Counted from the first letter of the stretch, positions 46,431 through 58,589 are shown. The stretch is 64,000 nucleotides of DNA from Ailurus styani (GCA_002007465.1 LNAC01000278.1:880286-944285), one strand, 5' to 3'. A program made the numbers and translations. The notes: generated from the letters alone by a model not told the origin.

Positions 46431-48121
46431 GTCCAATTTTGTTAATGCTTGGTAAAATAATTAAAGAGATGAGAACAAGAAAGCTGACAGAATGGGGTCT
46501 GAGAGTTCCTTACCATCCCTCAGGGTCTTCAATGCTCTTTTCTGTGGTGGGAGTGTCCACACCCTGACGCCTGACGGTTTTCACTGGATGATGAGAGGAG
46601 AAGCCTTGTAACCCAGAGAGCTGTGAAGAGCTTCATGCTGAAGGTTAAGTAAGAAAGGGTGGTGTGTAACCTGATTAGGATGATTTCCTTCTCTGTGTGT
46701 TTTGTCCCCAGGCAACAATTAAGACTGAACACCCGAGTGACTCTAAATTACAGGTCTAGTTCAAATCAGTATTTCTCCCTCTATGGGGAAGAGAGGATGT
46801 ATTCATTCCCCTTTTGTGGACCTGGCTCTTCACTTCTCCCTCCCTTGGCAGTCTGGGCCATAGTATTTAGAACTTTAGAAATACCAAGTTAAAAAGTTTG
46901 GCAAAGAGACAGACCAGCTGTCAGCAACCTTTTTTCAAGCTTATGGAAAAAAAATGCATGAAAGCATTATTCTAATCCCCGGTGCTAACCCTATAAAATT
47001 CCTATTGTTATTGAGCATACTTTAATGAGATTACAAACTTGGTGGGCTCTGATTTGGTTTGTTTTGCTTTTGCCAAATAGGTAGCCATTAGTTTGAATGG
47101 CAGCCTGGGTACCATTGCTCCTATCTTCAAAGCATTGCCTTGTCACAGAGGTATTCCACACAAGGTGACATGGCTGAGGGATAGTCATGCACACACAGTT
47201 CACAGGAGCGAGCAGTTTAGAGAGGCCTCCAAAGGCGCCACCCATGTGACTTCTAAGCATTAACCCTGTCCCTCAGGTCAAAAGAGATTTCTTAAGAGGT
47301 TAACTAGGAAAATACAGAATTTACTTCAAAGTCTCATTTTGGAATGCCTCCATGTACATATGATTTTTAAAATCACATTTTCTGGCTCACATCGTTACAA
47401 AATTTCTAAAAGAACTAGAATCAATGACTTCACAGAAAGAATTTTTAACTCTTTACCTATATAGAATTTCAGTCATGCTAGGAAGAGTAATGAAAAAGTG
47501 GTAACTTGTTGTTCTATTTGTTTTTCAATGGGCGAATCCAGAAAGCGATCCTACCAGCATTTGTGTAACTCGACCTATATGCCAAGTTGGACAACCCTGC
47601 TCTTTGCTCTGACATCATTCAGTAGAAAATGGTGTGTAAATAGAATAAATAAGAGGCTTTTAAAAATAAATATCTCAAAATGTAACTACAAATTTAGAAA
47701 ATCAGTGGATAGTTGAAATGACAGAGCAAAGATCTAATTCCGATTCCCAAATATCTTTATCAGCATCAAGAAATGCCCTAGGTGGGGAATTGTGCTAGTT
47801 TCTAGTGATGCAAAAAGGTATGAGACATGGCCCTATTTCAGTTGCTTATGATCCTGTTTGAAAAACGGACTTTGAACATGAAAAAATGAATAATAAATCA
47901 CAGGATTTTTATCCAATTTATTTCTTCACAGATCATCTTGATTCTGGCAAGAATCATTTGATGGAAAAAACATCAAGCCAGGGCTGGAAACATAGTTCAG
48001 ATACTCTAAGTGAAGTCTTGAAAAAATTTTTTTTTCAAAAGAAGAGCAAACTAATTTACTTTATACTGAAGTACTTGAAGAGCTTCACTTACAGTCATTT
48101 ATTAGGCTAATATTCAGGGTT
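46431..48121. other. Unique non-coding stretch
   Basis: No exon or named repeat is recognised. Confidence 0.45.
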
Positions 48122-48132
48122 TGTAAACTTTT

Positions 48133-48316
48133 TTTTAAAGATTTTATTTATTTGACAGAGAGTAAGAGGATACAAGCAGGAGGAGCAGCAGAGGGAGAGG
48201 GAGAAGCAGGCTCTCCGCTGAGCAGGGAGTCCAAGAAGGGGCTCAGTCCCAGGACCCTGAGATCATGACCTGAGCCAAACCCAGATGCTTAACCTACTGA
48301 GCCACCCAGGTGCCCC
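48133..48316 (-). mobile_element. CAN SINE, minus
   Basis: Target-site duplication TGTAAACTTTT at 48,122-48,132 and 48,317-48,327; head complement 'CTGAGCCACCCAGGTGCCCC'. Confidence 0.96.
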
Positions 48317-48404
48317 TGTAAACTTTTAAACTAAAATAGTTACAATTTCCTGATAGACTTTAAAGTATCAAATATTTTACACCCTCACCTCTGTCTTCAA
48401 TGCA

Positions 48405-48426
48405 GCGATGATGATGATGATGATGA
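48405..48426. repeat. (GAT)n trinucleotide run
   Basis: Seven GAT units. Confidence 0.9.
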
Positions 48427-48429
48427 AGA

Positions 48430-48885
48430 TTATTTTGCAAATGATTAAACAGAGACTTGCACAGGTTAGGACAGATACTATGGTAGATCATACTACTGTT
48501 CACCCCTCTTTGCTCCTCTGTGTGTGAATCCAGATGTGGTCATATGAAGCTTCAACCAATAAAATGTGAGCAGAAATGATGTGTGTCACTTCTGGCAGAA
48601 GCTTTAAGAGCCAGTGCCTGATTCACCATGCTTTCTCTCTTTCCATGTAGCCCAGAATGGAGGCAGCCCAGGTCCTGGAGTGAAGACCATGTGGAGTAGA
48701 ACCATAGTCAGTCAATGGTGGACATGTAGCATAAAGGAGAAACAAACCTGGGATGTGATAAGCCACTGATATTTTGAGGTTGATTGTTTCTGCACCAAAA
48801 CCTAGTCTATCCTGACTACATAATAAATGACAAAACAGGGATTCAAACTAAGTCTGTTTAATTTCCAAGCCCAGGTGCTTGGCAC
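48430..48885 (-). repeat. MIR SINE, minus, split by an MLT1 LTR
   Basis: The left part (to 48,474) reads 'GATTAAACAGAGACTTGCAC'. The right part (from 48,825) continues 'AATGACAAAACAGGGATTCA' and 'TCCAAGCCCAGG'. Joined across the MLT1 they follow complement-strand MIR order. Confidence 0.6.
48475..48824 (+). mobile_element. MLT1-type solo LTR (ERVL-MaLR), plus
   Basis: 'TAGCCCAGAATGGAGGCAGC', 'AAGCCACTGATATTTTGAGG' and 'CCTAGTCTATCCTGACTACA' are the MLT1 3'-end landmarks. It is a solo LTR with no internal region next to it, inserted into a MIR. Confidence 0.75.
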
Positions 48886-49319
48886 AAAGTAGGCACTCCA
48901 TAAACATGTGCTGAAGGAAGGAATACATAGCTGTTGCCCAGAATCAAACTCAATACTTCAGATGTGACCTGATCCATATAAGAACCATCAGGAGTACAAA
49001 CACTATTTTTTTTTGCACTGAAGATTTATTAGTAAGGCTTAGAGTACATTAGCTTTGGTTTTTGTCAAATATACTTACTTTTTTTTTTAACAAAAATGTA
49101 CTGTTTATCTAACATGTACAAATACAGAGTGAGATGCTATGGGTGATAAAAACATAAAAGGTAAAAATAATTGTCTTCTAGCTTTTCATAATCTCATGAG
49201 TGAGAGTCACACATTCATAACCAACTGTGTCACAAGACAATGCATAGAGGGCTGGAGAGAGTGTGTTGTTGAATGCGGACTGAGAATGGAACTAGGCAGC
49301 CATGAATTTCGGTCATTCA

Positions 49320-49745
49320 TTCTACAAATAGATGTTGAGTGTCGAACTATGAGTTGGGTGCTATGGTCGCTGCTACAGATACAGATTAAAAAGAATACCA
49401 GCCCATGATCCTAAAGATCTCACAAACCAGGAAGAGGGACCAATTCATTATAGGGAATTACAATAAGAGCTGTGATAATGTCAAGTTCAGGAAGCTATGA
49501 TATAGAGGAGGAATATGAAATCGGCCTGGAAGAATCAAAGCAGGCTTTCTGGAGGAAGTGATCCTTGAGTTGATTCTTAAAGGATGCGTGAGTTTTTGCA
49601 AGATGAAGAAGGGAAGGGGGTGTACTTGTGAAAAGAAGAAGTTAATTCAAATCCCAGTGAACAGTGGGTGAAAAAGCCAGGCAGTTCACAAAAACATGAG
49701 AGTCCAAAAGAGCATGACTTGTTCTGAGAGACAGCAAGTGGCACA
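49320..49745 (+). mobile_element. Old LINE-like repeat (L2-type), plus
   Basis: 'GATGTTGAGTGTCGAACTAT', 'GCAGGCTTTCTGGAGGAAGT' and 'GAGTTGATTCTTAAAGGATG' resemble a common ancient LINE-associated repeat. It is cut by the next element. Confidence 0.5.
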
Positions 49746-49747
49746 CT

Positions 49748-49890
49748 GTCTTAGCTAGCTTGGACTACCATAACAAACAAGCATAGACTCGGTGACTTAA
49801 ATAGTCATTTATTTTCTCATAGAGTTACCGCAGAGGTGAAAGCTTCAACATATGAATTTTGAGGATATATAAGCCTTCGGTCCATAACAT
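49748..49890 (-). mobile_element. Fragment of the 21.4-kb repeat type, minus
   Basis: 'TAGCTTGGACTACCATAACA' and 'GACTCGGTGACTTAAATAG' are the complement of that repeat's 3' end. Confidence 0.6.
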
Positions 49891-50286
49891 AAATCATGGT
49901 AGAAAATACGATATAATTTCTGGAATAGTGGAGAAAGAAAATTGAGAGGTAAGAAGTATAAGGTATGGTGGACACCCATTAGATATACTAATATACTCAC
50001 AGTGATTTCCAGTTCTTTGAGAATGTCCTATACACAGGAGGGAATCCCTGATGGTCACACCTGTGTCAAATACTCCTGCCATGAGTCTAGAAATCAAATG
50101 ATTTATCCATGGTAGGTGGCCACTCAGAATATCATTCCTAGGAATTATGAACCAAGAAGTAAGGGACAAAGAGCCTGAGAATCTTTAAATTGAGTCTCAT
50201 TAATGATAACCCTATAGAGAGTAGGGCCACCATAAACCATGTACAATCAGCACAATTATAAGTGGTAGCCCTGGTTAAGATTTGTT

Positions 50287-50387
50287 TCTTTTTTAAAATA
50301 AACTCTGCACCCAATGTGGGGCTTGAACTCACAATCCTGAGATCAAGAGTTGTATGCTCTACTGACTGAGCCAACCAGGCATCTCCC
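50287..50387 (-). mobile_element. Short-form CAN SINE, minus
   Basis: 'CTCTGCACCCAATGTGGGGC', 'TTGAACTCACAATCCTGAG' and head complement 'ACTGAGCCAACCAGGCATC'. Followed by an unusual C run (8 Cs, G, 5 Cs) at 50,385-50,398. Confidence 0.9.
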
Positions 50388-51433
50388 CCCCCGCCCCCAG
50401 TTTAAGGTTTCTTAACTTCTGTTATAGACATCCTCAGAGCTGTCCTGGTTCAAGTTCTTCCTGGTATTTGGTTGTTCAATTCCTCCAATGCCATAAACTT
50501 CTCCAATATTTTTCCAATAAAATGCACTCTTTTTTTTTCTTGAGTTAGCTAGAAGATAGCTTTTGTTCCTTGCAGCCAATGGCATTTACACTGAGACTGT
50601 TACATCATGCTAGTATGTCTGGATTTTACCCTCAAGACAATTCGGTTCTGAAGGGTCCTGAGCAGGGAAGTGACATGGTAAGACCTTTGTTTTGGAATGA
50701 TGATGTTTTTCGTGGTATGAAAGATGGGTAGATTAGAATTACAGAGATTGTTTAGAAGGTTTTTATAACATTCTAAGCAAGAAATAATGAGGTCAGAAGG
50801 AATAGAGCAGATGAATGGATTTCAGAACTATTGAGAAAGAATTAGAACCAGCAAGAGCTTGGTGACCCAATGAATGAGTAAGAATTGGTGCATTAAGAGT
50901 CAAAGAAAGTTGGATCCCGGTGACTGTAGAAATGGAAAACAATGCTATTCAGTAAAGGCAGAAGACTCAGGCAGACGGTACTGTGAATTTCATTTGTAAC
51001 ATACTGAGTTCTGGGTAGTGGTCAAACATACAATTAAAAGTCTCATCAATTAGATATGCTGATTTGGAACTTAGGAGCAAGATTAAACCTCTAGACTTAG
51101 GGAATCTGTGCTTATAGATTCTTCATGCTGGTGACCACTGGCAGTGGTAAAAACACCTGGAAAGATGTGAAGAGCATTCAATAAGAGGATGAGAAGGGAG
51201 AAAAGGGTGGAACCTCTGGCGACAGGAGATAATATTGAACTGAAAGGCAAGACAGTAGAGGGTTTCAAGAAGGAAATTTGACAACATTGTCAATGTCTAC
51301 AAGAGGCCAGATAAGTCAAAGCCTGAAAATTCAATCACCTGAGAAATTAGGAATGTATTGCTGACCATGGAAAAGTGACTTCAGTGGACAATGTGAGACT
51401 GAAAGAGATTGGAGTTAGTCAAAATGAGAAAGA

Positions 51434-51630
51434 AGGGGCAGCTGGGTGGCTCAGTTAGTTGAGCCTCTGACTCTTCATTTTAGCTCTGGTCATCATCTCA
51501 TGGGTCATGGGACTGAGTTCCTTGTTGGGCTTCCTGCTCAGCAGGGAGTCTGCTTGAGATTCTCTCCCTCTGCCTGCCCTTGCTCTCTCTTACTCGCTCG
51601 CTCTCAAATAAATAAATCTTTTTTTAAAAA
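51434..51630 (+). mobile_element. CAN SINE, plus, older subtype
   Basis: Head 'GGGTGGCTCAGTTAGTTGAG', body 'CTGACTCTTCATTTTAG', CT-rich tail. The target duplication TGAGAAAG is at 51,425-51,432 and 51,632-51,639. Confidence 0.93.
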
Positions 51631-52164
51631 GTGAGAAAGGTAAAATGGCAGTGTAGACCCTCCTTTCAATTAAAGCAGTTTTGAAATTCTATTGTTGAGG
51701 ATAAAGAGAAAAAATGTTGACTAGGGATACCTAGAAAGTTCGGAGGTGAGGTTGGAGATTGTAAGAGAATAGTGACACCCATATGTACAAATACATGTTC
51801 CTATCCATGGGTACTAAGGAGAAGGTAGACAAGGTGGATAGTTGGATTGACTCAGGGATTACTCCAGGTTGGTATGTAGAAGAATGACGAGGCATGCAAT
51901 TGAGAGTATTAAGCAAGAAAGAGATTGAGAGAAAAATATATCATTGTTTTTAAACTGCCTGGAGAAGGGAATGAGGACAAGAGGAGACTGAGAGATTGGT
52001 GGCGGGGTGTAGGAGTCAAGGGCTTTAGTGTTTTTGATGCAATTATGAAATATATATCTATAAGTTTAGGAGATTGTGCTCAGAAACTAGAGTTTAAGAT
52101 TTCAGAGATGGAGCAATTCCAATTGATGACAAGATCTGGGATGTGATCAAGAGTGTAAGATAGA

Positions 52165-52366
52165 GGGCGCCTGGGTGGCTCAGTGGGTTAAAGCCTCTGC
52201 TTTCGGCTCAGGTCGTGATCTTAGCGTCCTGGGATCGAGGCCCGCGTCAGGCTCTCTGCTCAGTGGGGAGCCTGCTTCCTCCTCTCCCTGTCTCTCTGCC
52301 TGCTTCTCTGCCTACTTGTGGTCTCTCTCTCTGTGTCAAATAAATAAATAAAATCTTAAAAAAAAA
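52165..52366 (+). mobile_element. CAN SINE, plus, youngest-looking copy
   Basis: A perfect 16-base target-site duplication (AAGAGTGTAAGATAGA) at 52,149-52,164 and 52,367-52,382, an unbroken A tail and CpGs retained in the head and body point to recent insertion. Confidence 0.97.
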
Positions 52367-53579
52367 AAGAGTGTAAGATAGAAAAAGTAGGTAAGAGGTA
52401 AAAATTAAAGATTTGTGCCTAGCTAGGCTGCTTGAGCATGTATATATGTTGATGAGAATTCATTAGAGAGGGAGTGTGTGAGATTTACCTTGTGTCAGCA
52501 GGAAAAAGACAAAATACTTTGGGATCATTTGAAGAAGAGACTATGTACAATGGTGTAGTTACAATATAGGGAACCTACAAGGGATTGTAAGGTACCCTGG
52601 GGCTAGAAGCAGCGGAGCAATGACCTAAGATTTAAAGGGAAGAGGGAAGGGGGAAATTACCAGAATGCAGAAGGAGAAGGCTATCTTGAGAGGACAATAA
52701 CTTTGCTCAGAAGAAACAGCCAACCCAAGAAGACTTTGAGGTGAAGATGTCAGAGAAATATATATGCTCCTATCTCAGGCTCCTCCCACTCTCAGATCTC
52801 CTGCTGGGGCTTCCCATTGGCCAGCCCTCCCCCCTCAAGAGAACAAAAGGCAAAACACCTGCTGATATAGTTCATACAGACTTTACCTCCCCCAGCAAAG
52901 GCAGGGTAGAGAAGGATAAGAAGTGGCTCTGGAGAGGCAAACAGAGCTATCTAGCCTAGCAAGATTAGAGATACAGGCTAGGGAAAGGCAAATTGATAAT
53001 GTGGATTTTTGACCAGGTGGGAGGGGATGAGATCCAAGTCCTAGGTAGATGAATAGAGCTTAAAATAGGGAAGATAACTCTTTTATTATGTGAAGAGAAT
53101 TAATAGAGGATGGGTTCCATTTTGTCTGTGAAGCAAAGGTTGTCAACTGAGATTGAGTGGGGAAGAAATGATACCATTAGAGAACATAAGAGAAAGACAA
53201 CCAGAGAATTGTAGAGATTGCTGACCATACTGGAACCCATATGAAGTCTAGTCATGAACTTGGGGTAAATCAACCTTTCCTTCGTGTAATTTTTTTCTCT
53301 ACTGCTATTTAATTGCTCATGTTCATGCATGGAGAAAACAGATAGGCTCCATGGATTGAATTTTTGCCAAATGGAGGCCAGTGAGTTTTTGAAATGGTGA
53401 ACCATGAATCTAAGTTGCAAAGGGAGGAAAGCAAAGGCAGGAGAGTACTAATGCATATGAAAGTGTGGAGGAGTTGGTAGAAAACCAGGTATCCTGAGAA
53501 GGCATTGTTGAACAAACTTGCAAGAAAGATGACAGGTTGTACAAAAGAGTATGATGCTTGAACTCATGATTTTGAAGTT

Positions 53580-54200
53580 TGTGTTGGTCTGCACCTCTTC
53601 AGTTATAAGTGCAGAAACTAAACTCATTGTAGCTTAAAATAAAAAGGAATTTATTGGCTCATATAACTGATGGGTACAAGGGCAAAGGGAGTTCTAAACA
53701 TACCTGATCCATGGGATTGGAGGATACTATTAGGGCTCTCTTTTTTCACTTTTAAGGTTTCTTACAGGTTTCCATTCCTTATTCTCTCTTGCAACAGACA
53801 TTCTCTATAGGCTCCATATGGAACGATGGCTACTGGCAGGTTCAAGGTCACCTTCTGGCATCTCATGATCCTTTAGGAAAGAGCCTTTCCAGTGTTTATG
53901 CACCAGATTTTCTGGAAGGACTGAGATTTACCTTGCTTGCATCTCAGCCCATCCCCTGAGTGCACTGGGCACTATATAAACTGTCTTATATCCACAATAC
54001 TATCTAGTCTTCATGACAACTTCCACGGAATACTGAACTTGATGGTCACTGGTTGCCTCTTCACTGTCCATTCCCCCTTGCCTTTTCCTAGTAGGACCCA
54101 GATTTTCTTTGGGGATGTAGGAACCCCTCCCCCGGCCCCATTCTTTGCAAAATTGTTAAAGAATGACAGATTCCGCTCTCAGTCCAGTGATAGACCCTGA
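53580..54200. mobile_element. Old interspersed repeat, related to 57.3 kb
   Basis: 'AGCTTAAAATAAAAAGGAAT', 'TTATTGGCTCATATAACTG' and a long pyrimidine-rich 3' part match a frequent mammalian repeat that I cannot name. The element at 57,275-57,650 has the same order: TAGCTTAAAACCAGG, then TGTATTGGATCATGTATC. Confidence 0.5.
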
Positions 54201-55679
54201 CTGGTTAAACTGAGTCAGAGTCGCCCACCCACCTGGCCTTTCGTGGTCATTTATTAGTGTTTATTAGTAGGATTTATTAGGAGCTCTTTTTAACTCATAT
54301 ACATATACTTTCTTTATACTGCCTAAGTATGAAGAAGTAAAATTACTTTTAAAATAACATGGATTTTCTTTCTATTATAAAATTATGTCTATTCTAGAAA
54401 ATAGCAATGGTAAGTCATTTATAGATGGACTAAGAGCTTATGGTCATTTCTGTAAAGATTGAGCACTGGATCTTTGACCAGAAAAAAAAAGACTTCCTTG
54501 TTTATTACTCCATAGAAAAATCACCTTAACTTTGGTCATTTTCCACTTACATTACCTGATATAGAAACGCCAGTCATTATGAAAATGAGGACGATGTGTA
54601 CTAAAGCAATCTCTCGTTCTCTCTCTTTCTGTTTCTTTCTCACATTCTCTCCTCAGCTTTGTGTTTATTTGTGTTTATTGGCTTGTACATAAAACAAGTT
54701 CAGCATAGCTCTTAAGGATTGTTTTTGTTGTTTGGCCTACAATGTATTAGTAAAACATTCACTAAAGAGCAACAAAATAAGTGTCCTCGGGGTCAAGAAC
54801 CTGTGACACTATTTGCCAGAAAAGTAGATGGAGGCATAGAAGAGTAAATACACATATAATGGATTTATTCGTAGGCTCTCACACCTTCAATTTTGCAAAC
54901 CCAACTCGTGACAATACATTTATGAAAACAAAACCTTAAAAAACCTTAGAAAGTCATAATAAACACAGCGCTGCTGAAACTCCGCTCTGCCACATCCCCG
55001 GTTCTGGTTTGGATGTAACACAAGTGTTTTAAATTGCACTGGGTGGAGGCCCTGGCAGGAAGGAAGCATCGGATATTGCTGGAACATATCTTTGTTTGAG
55101 CAACAGCTAATGAGAAAGGTCACCATTATGCTTTGCTTTCAAACACTGTGTCTGTTTTGAAATGAGTCCCGAACATTTCATCACAAATGCTGATTTATAA
55201 TCACTGAAGTACACAATCCTGTAATATTAACTTGTTTTCTCCTAAGTGGAGAATAGAAACCAAAGCCTATGCTCTCACCACTGTTTTGATCGGAATTATG
55301 TCAGTAAAAGAGAAAATGACTTCCTATTTAAGGGCTCAGGGCTTTTAGCTATTTACAAAATTCCAATAGTGGATTTAAAGAAAAGGATACTTTTTTTTTT
55401 CTCCCCTGGAGTTTTAGTGTTATTTGTATTCTTGTTAAACTCATTGCCAGTGTTGGAGATGTAAGACTTTCTGGACTTCATTTCCTAACCTTTTATTGCA
55501 TCTGTTTAGTGGATCAAATCAGTGGCACTGAGGTCCTAAGAAAGCTTATTTTTTTTCTGTGCAAGTGTTTACTGACAAACGCAATAAACTTCAGAAGGTC
55601 TCCTTCCAGGATGGATTGACTTAAATCAGAGACGGTAAAAGCAGTAATATTAGTAATAACAGTAAAAGCAGATAGTTCA
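54201..55679. other. Unique non-coding stretch
   Basis: No exon is recognised and no repeat I can name. About 54,880-55,240 looks like ordinary unique sequence and would be the first place to test for conservation. Confidence 0.45.
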
Positions 55680-56060
55680 ACTACAACTTTGGGAGAGGGG
55701 CAGAATCTCTTAAATCTCTTCGTTTATATTTTTGGTTTTCCCCGTTGGCCAGGCTGCAGTATTCCCATGTCCGCAGCACGTTCCACTGTGGGAGCCTGGA
55801 GCTCTCAGAATAAACTTTGGGAAAGGCTGGGTCCACCCTCTGGGGATAAGGGAGCCAGAGGGAGGAAGGGGAGGGGGTAAAGGAAAAGGCAAGGGGACGG
55901 CTGTCTTCCTGTGTTTGGATGACCTTTCCTTATGTTTATCTGGCGGGACTGGGCAGCTATGCTGGGCTCCGAGTCAGTCCGCCATATTGGCCCCATGTGA
56001 TGTGTTTCTTAGCTTCGTGTGGGTAAAGCTTTGCTTCTGCCGGAAGGACTAGATTTAAAT
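55680..56060. promoter_or_regulatory. GC-elevated segment with a YY1-like site
   Basis: GC content rises and CpGs reappear. At about 55,979-55,991 the sequence CCGCCATATTGG fits the YY1 consensus CCGCCATNTTG. Three frames of 60-106 residues are open here but have no known motif. A weak promoter or enhancer is possible; the evidence is one motif and base composition. Confidence 0.2.
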
Positions 56061-56169
56061 CCGAGAAAACAAAAGTGTACGGGGCTGGGAAGGTTGAGTG
56101 CCTGGAGAAAGAAGGCTTAGAAAACATACACATATGCCTGTGTCTAATGCGTTCCTAAAGGAACACTCT

Positions 56170-56345
56170 GGGTGTCTCTTGGAGCCCTTTGAGGCAGGGC
56201 CCACCTGTGCTTCTGCCCTTCTCCTGGGAATGAGGCTAGAGATCTTCCTTCTCCTGAATTCTCAGTGTTTAGCACAATGCACCCCACCTCTGGGTACTCT
56301 ATAAATATTCCATAGATGAGTAAATAAAGGAATGAATGAATGAGC
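56170..56345 (+). mobile_element. L2 3' end, plus
   Basis: 'TCAGTGTTTAGCACAATGCA' followed by 'CTCTATAAATATTCC' and the (GAAT)n terminus 'GGAATGAATGAATGAG'. Confidence 0.75.
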
Positions 56346-56479
56346 AGCCATTGAGTGGTGACTGGGAAACGAGCAGCGGGTCCTACAATACCTAGTGTAT
56401 TCTCCAATCCCTGTGCCAAGGGCCCCGGGTAGGAGCTCCACTTCAAAGCAACCATTTTCAAACCTCCTTGTGTCACATT

Positions 56480-56865
56480 CCTAATGCCTGAATCACTTGT
56501 TTCTTAGGGGCGGCCAAGACTAACTCCTCTGGTTTCCACCTCTCCTTTTTGGTATTGACCTCTCACCCTGGCCTGGCCTTTGCTTCAGTGTTACTCCCCA
56601 GAGAAGCTCTTACCCTTCTCTATCTAGATTAGGGGCCCCTAGTAAACTTCTTGTGAAACTCTGTTTTCTTCATAGCACGTAAGACAATTTCCGATGATGT
56701 TCATTTGAGTGATAGTCCATGCTATGTCAGTCTTCTCCACTAGATTACATGCTCCTTAAAGACAGGGAACCAGGTCTCTTTTCTCATCACTCTGTCCTCA
56801 GCACCTAGCACAGTAGCTGACAAAGAATTAGCACGTAGCAAGTATGTGTTACGGGATGAATGAGC
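56480..56865 (+). mobile_element. L2 LINE 3' fragment, plus
   Basis: 'ACTAGATTACATGCTCCTTA', 'AAAGACAGGGAACCAGGTC' and 'CAGCACCTAGCACAGTAGCT', ending 'GGGATGAATGA'. Confidence 0.85.
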
Positions 56866-57274
56866 CAATCAGGGAATGGATTATATTTGAAAGGAGAATT
56901 CATACTAGGTAACAGAGTGGAGGTGGAGGATAAAGGGTAGAGTCCAAAAGCTCTATCCCAGTCAGACCTTGGACACTTCATGAGTTTGAGATTCTGGAAA
57001 AGGACAAAGTTGTTAATAGATATAAGTAATGTTGTGCATTTACCTCCGGAAGCTAGCCAGCACTTGGGGTTCCTGGGAGTACTGGTAACTTTCTCTTTCA
57101 TACCTGACCTAGCAACTTCTTCCACTTTTTCAGTAACAGTGGTGTTTTTTGGTCACCAGGTACCCAAACCTCAGAGGGACTCTTGACTTTTCATTTTTCC
57201 TCATACCGCACAGCTTCATAATACTTCTTGTTAGTTTCATCCTTCCCATTCCACTGAGGGCCACTTGATCCAGT

Positions 57275-57650
57275 GTACTAGTCAGGTTTCTTTCTCTTGT
57301 GAGTTATAGAAATTCAACTTCAATTAGCTTAAAACCAGGAATGTATTGGATCATGTATCTGGGAAGTTGATGGGGCAGTTGGCTTTAAATGTGTTTTAAT
57401 CTGGGGGTCAGATGATTGCTCAGAACTCCACCTCTCTTGCCATCTTCCTGCTTAGCTTAAAATAGGCAGCTTTGACCCCTGGCTCACGACCTCCTCAGAG
57501 CACCAGAGAGGACTCTTACTGCACCCATGAGAATACTTCTGCATCAGTCCCTTTAAGGGGAAGGGGCAAGACTCCAATTGTCCTGGCTTAGGTAATGTGC
57601 TTACTCTTGTGGCTCTTGTATGGGGGACAAGGGGAAGTGGTAGAATCACA
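57275..57650. mobile_element. Old interspersed repeat (same type as 53.6 kb)
   Basis: 'CTAGTCAGGTTTCTTTCTCT', 'CAATTAGCTTAAAACCAGGA' and a long CT-rich 3' part. Confidence 0.5.
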
Positions 57651-57829
57651 GTCAGAGTTCCACAAGGAAAAGACAGATTGTGTTACCAGGATGAGTTGAG
57701 GAAGTGGTGCTAAATAATCAAGAACAATAGAATATCTTCCTGAACTAGCCACCCTGTACCAGGTGTAGCGGGAGGTCCTTAACCTACATGAGGCAGAATG
57801 TACAGGGGAGATAGGGATGTAATATGGAA

Positions 57830-57935
57830 CCAGATGGCTTCAGTCTAAACCCTACCTCTTCCTCTCATTAGCTATGTTATTTTGGACAGATTAACCTCTC
57901 AAAGTCCAATTTTCTCAGGATGAAATGGTGATAGA
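57830..57935 (+). repeat. MIR SINE, plus, interrupted by an L1 tail
   Basis: 'CATTAGCTATGTTATTTTGG', 'TTAACCTCTCAAAGTCCAAT' and 'CTCAGGATGAAATGGTGATA'. The MIR then resumes after the L1 at 58,316 with 'AAATGGTGATGTAAGGACTA'. Confidence 0.75.
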
Positions 57936-58315
57936 AGACATTCAATAGAATATTATCCAGCCTTGAAAGTGAAGGTAATTCTGACCCATGCTACAACATG
58001 GATCAACTTTGAAGACATTATACCAAGAGAAATAAGCCTGCACAAAGGGACAAATGCTATGTGAGTCTACTTATATGAAGTACCTAGAATAGTTGAATAC
58101 ATAGAGACAGAAAGTGAAAAACAAAGGCCTGGAGGCTGGGAACAGAGAGTTACTTTTTAATGGGTATGGATTTTCACTTTGGGAAGATGAAAATAGTTCT
58201 GGAGATGGATGGTGGCAGTGATTGCCCAACAGTGTAACTGTTCTTAACACCACTGAATCTTAAAAAGAGCTAAAATGGTCAATTTCTGTTATATATATTT
58301 TATCGGAACAAAGTA
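57936..58315 (+). mobile_element. L1 3' end, plus, 5'-truncated
   Basis: 'CAATAGAATATTATCCAGCC' and 'CTACAACATGGATCAACTTT' are L1 ORF2 3' landmarks, and the end carries 'ACTTTGGGAAGATGAAAA' and 'CTGAATCTTAAAAAG'. The repeated AAATGGTGAT on both sides is a likely target-site duplication. Confidence 0.8.
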
Positions 58316-58369
58316 AAATGGTGATGTAAGGACTAAATAAGACACTATGCATAAATGTGAAATATTAAT

Positions 58370-58545
58370 TCTCATAATAACCCTTAGAATTAGGTATTAT
58401 TATTTCTATTTTTATCACTAAATGGTGACTTGGAGGTTAAGCAACTGGTTCAAGGCTACCCAGCTTGAAAGTGGCAGTGTCAGACTCAAACCCAGTACTT
58501 GATCCCTGAGCCCTACTGTTGTCCATTATACCACATTTCTTCCCC
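58370..58545 (-). repeat. MIR SINE, minus
   Basis: 'AGGTATTATTATTTCTATTT', 'GTTCAAGGCTACCCAGCTTG' and 'GTCAGACTCAAACCCAGTAC'. Confidence 0.75.
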
Positions 58546-58589
58546 ACCCACTGCTTCCTAGCTACTATTGCCTGATTAATATTTTAAAA

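Larger units (their letters stand above)
50630..53560 (+). mobile_element. Old repeat-like purine-rich region (L2-type?), interrupted
   Basis: Phrases such as 'CTGAGCAGGGAAGTGACATG', 'GATGAGATCCAAGTCCTAGG' and 'GGAGGTGAGGTTGGAGATTG' resemble the ancient LINE-associated repeat that starts at 49.3 kb. The part at about 52,740-52,970 (GCTTCCCATTGGCCAGCC, CTGATATAGTTCATACAG) may belong to a different repeat. Two young SINEs interrupt it. The assignment is tentative. Confidence 0.35.
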
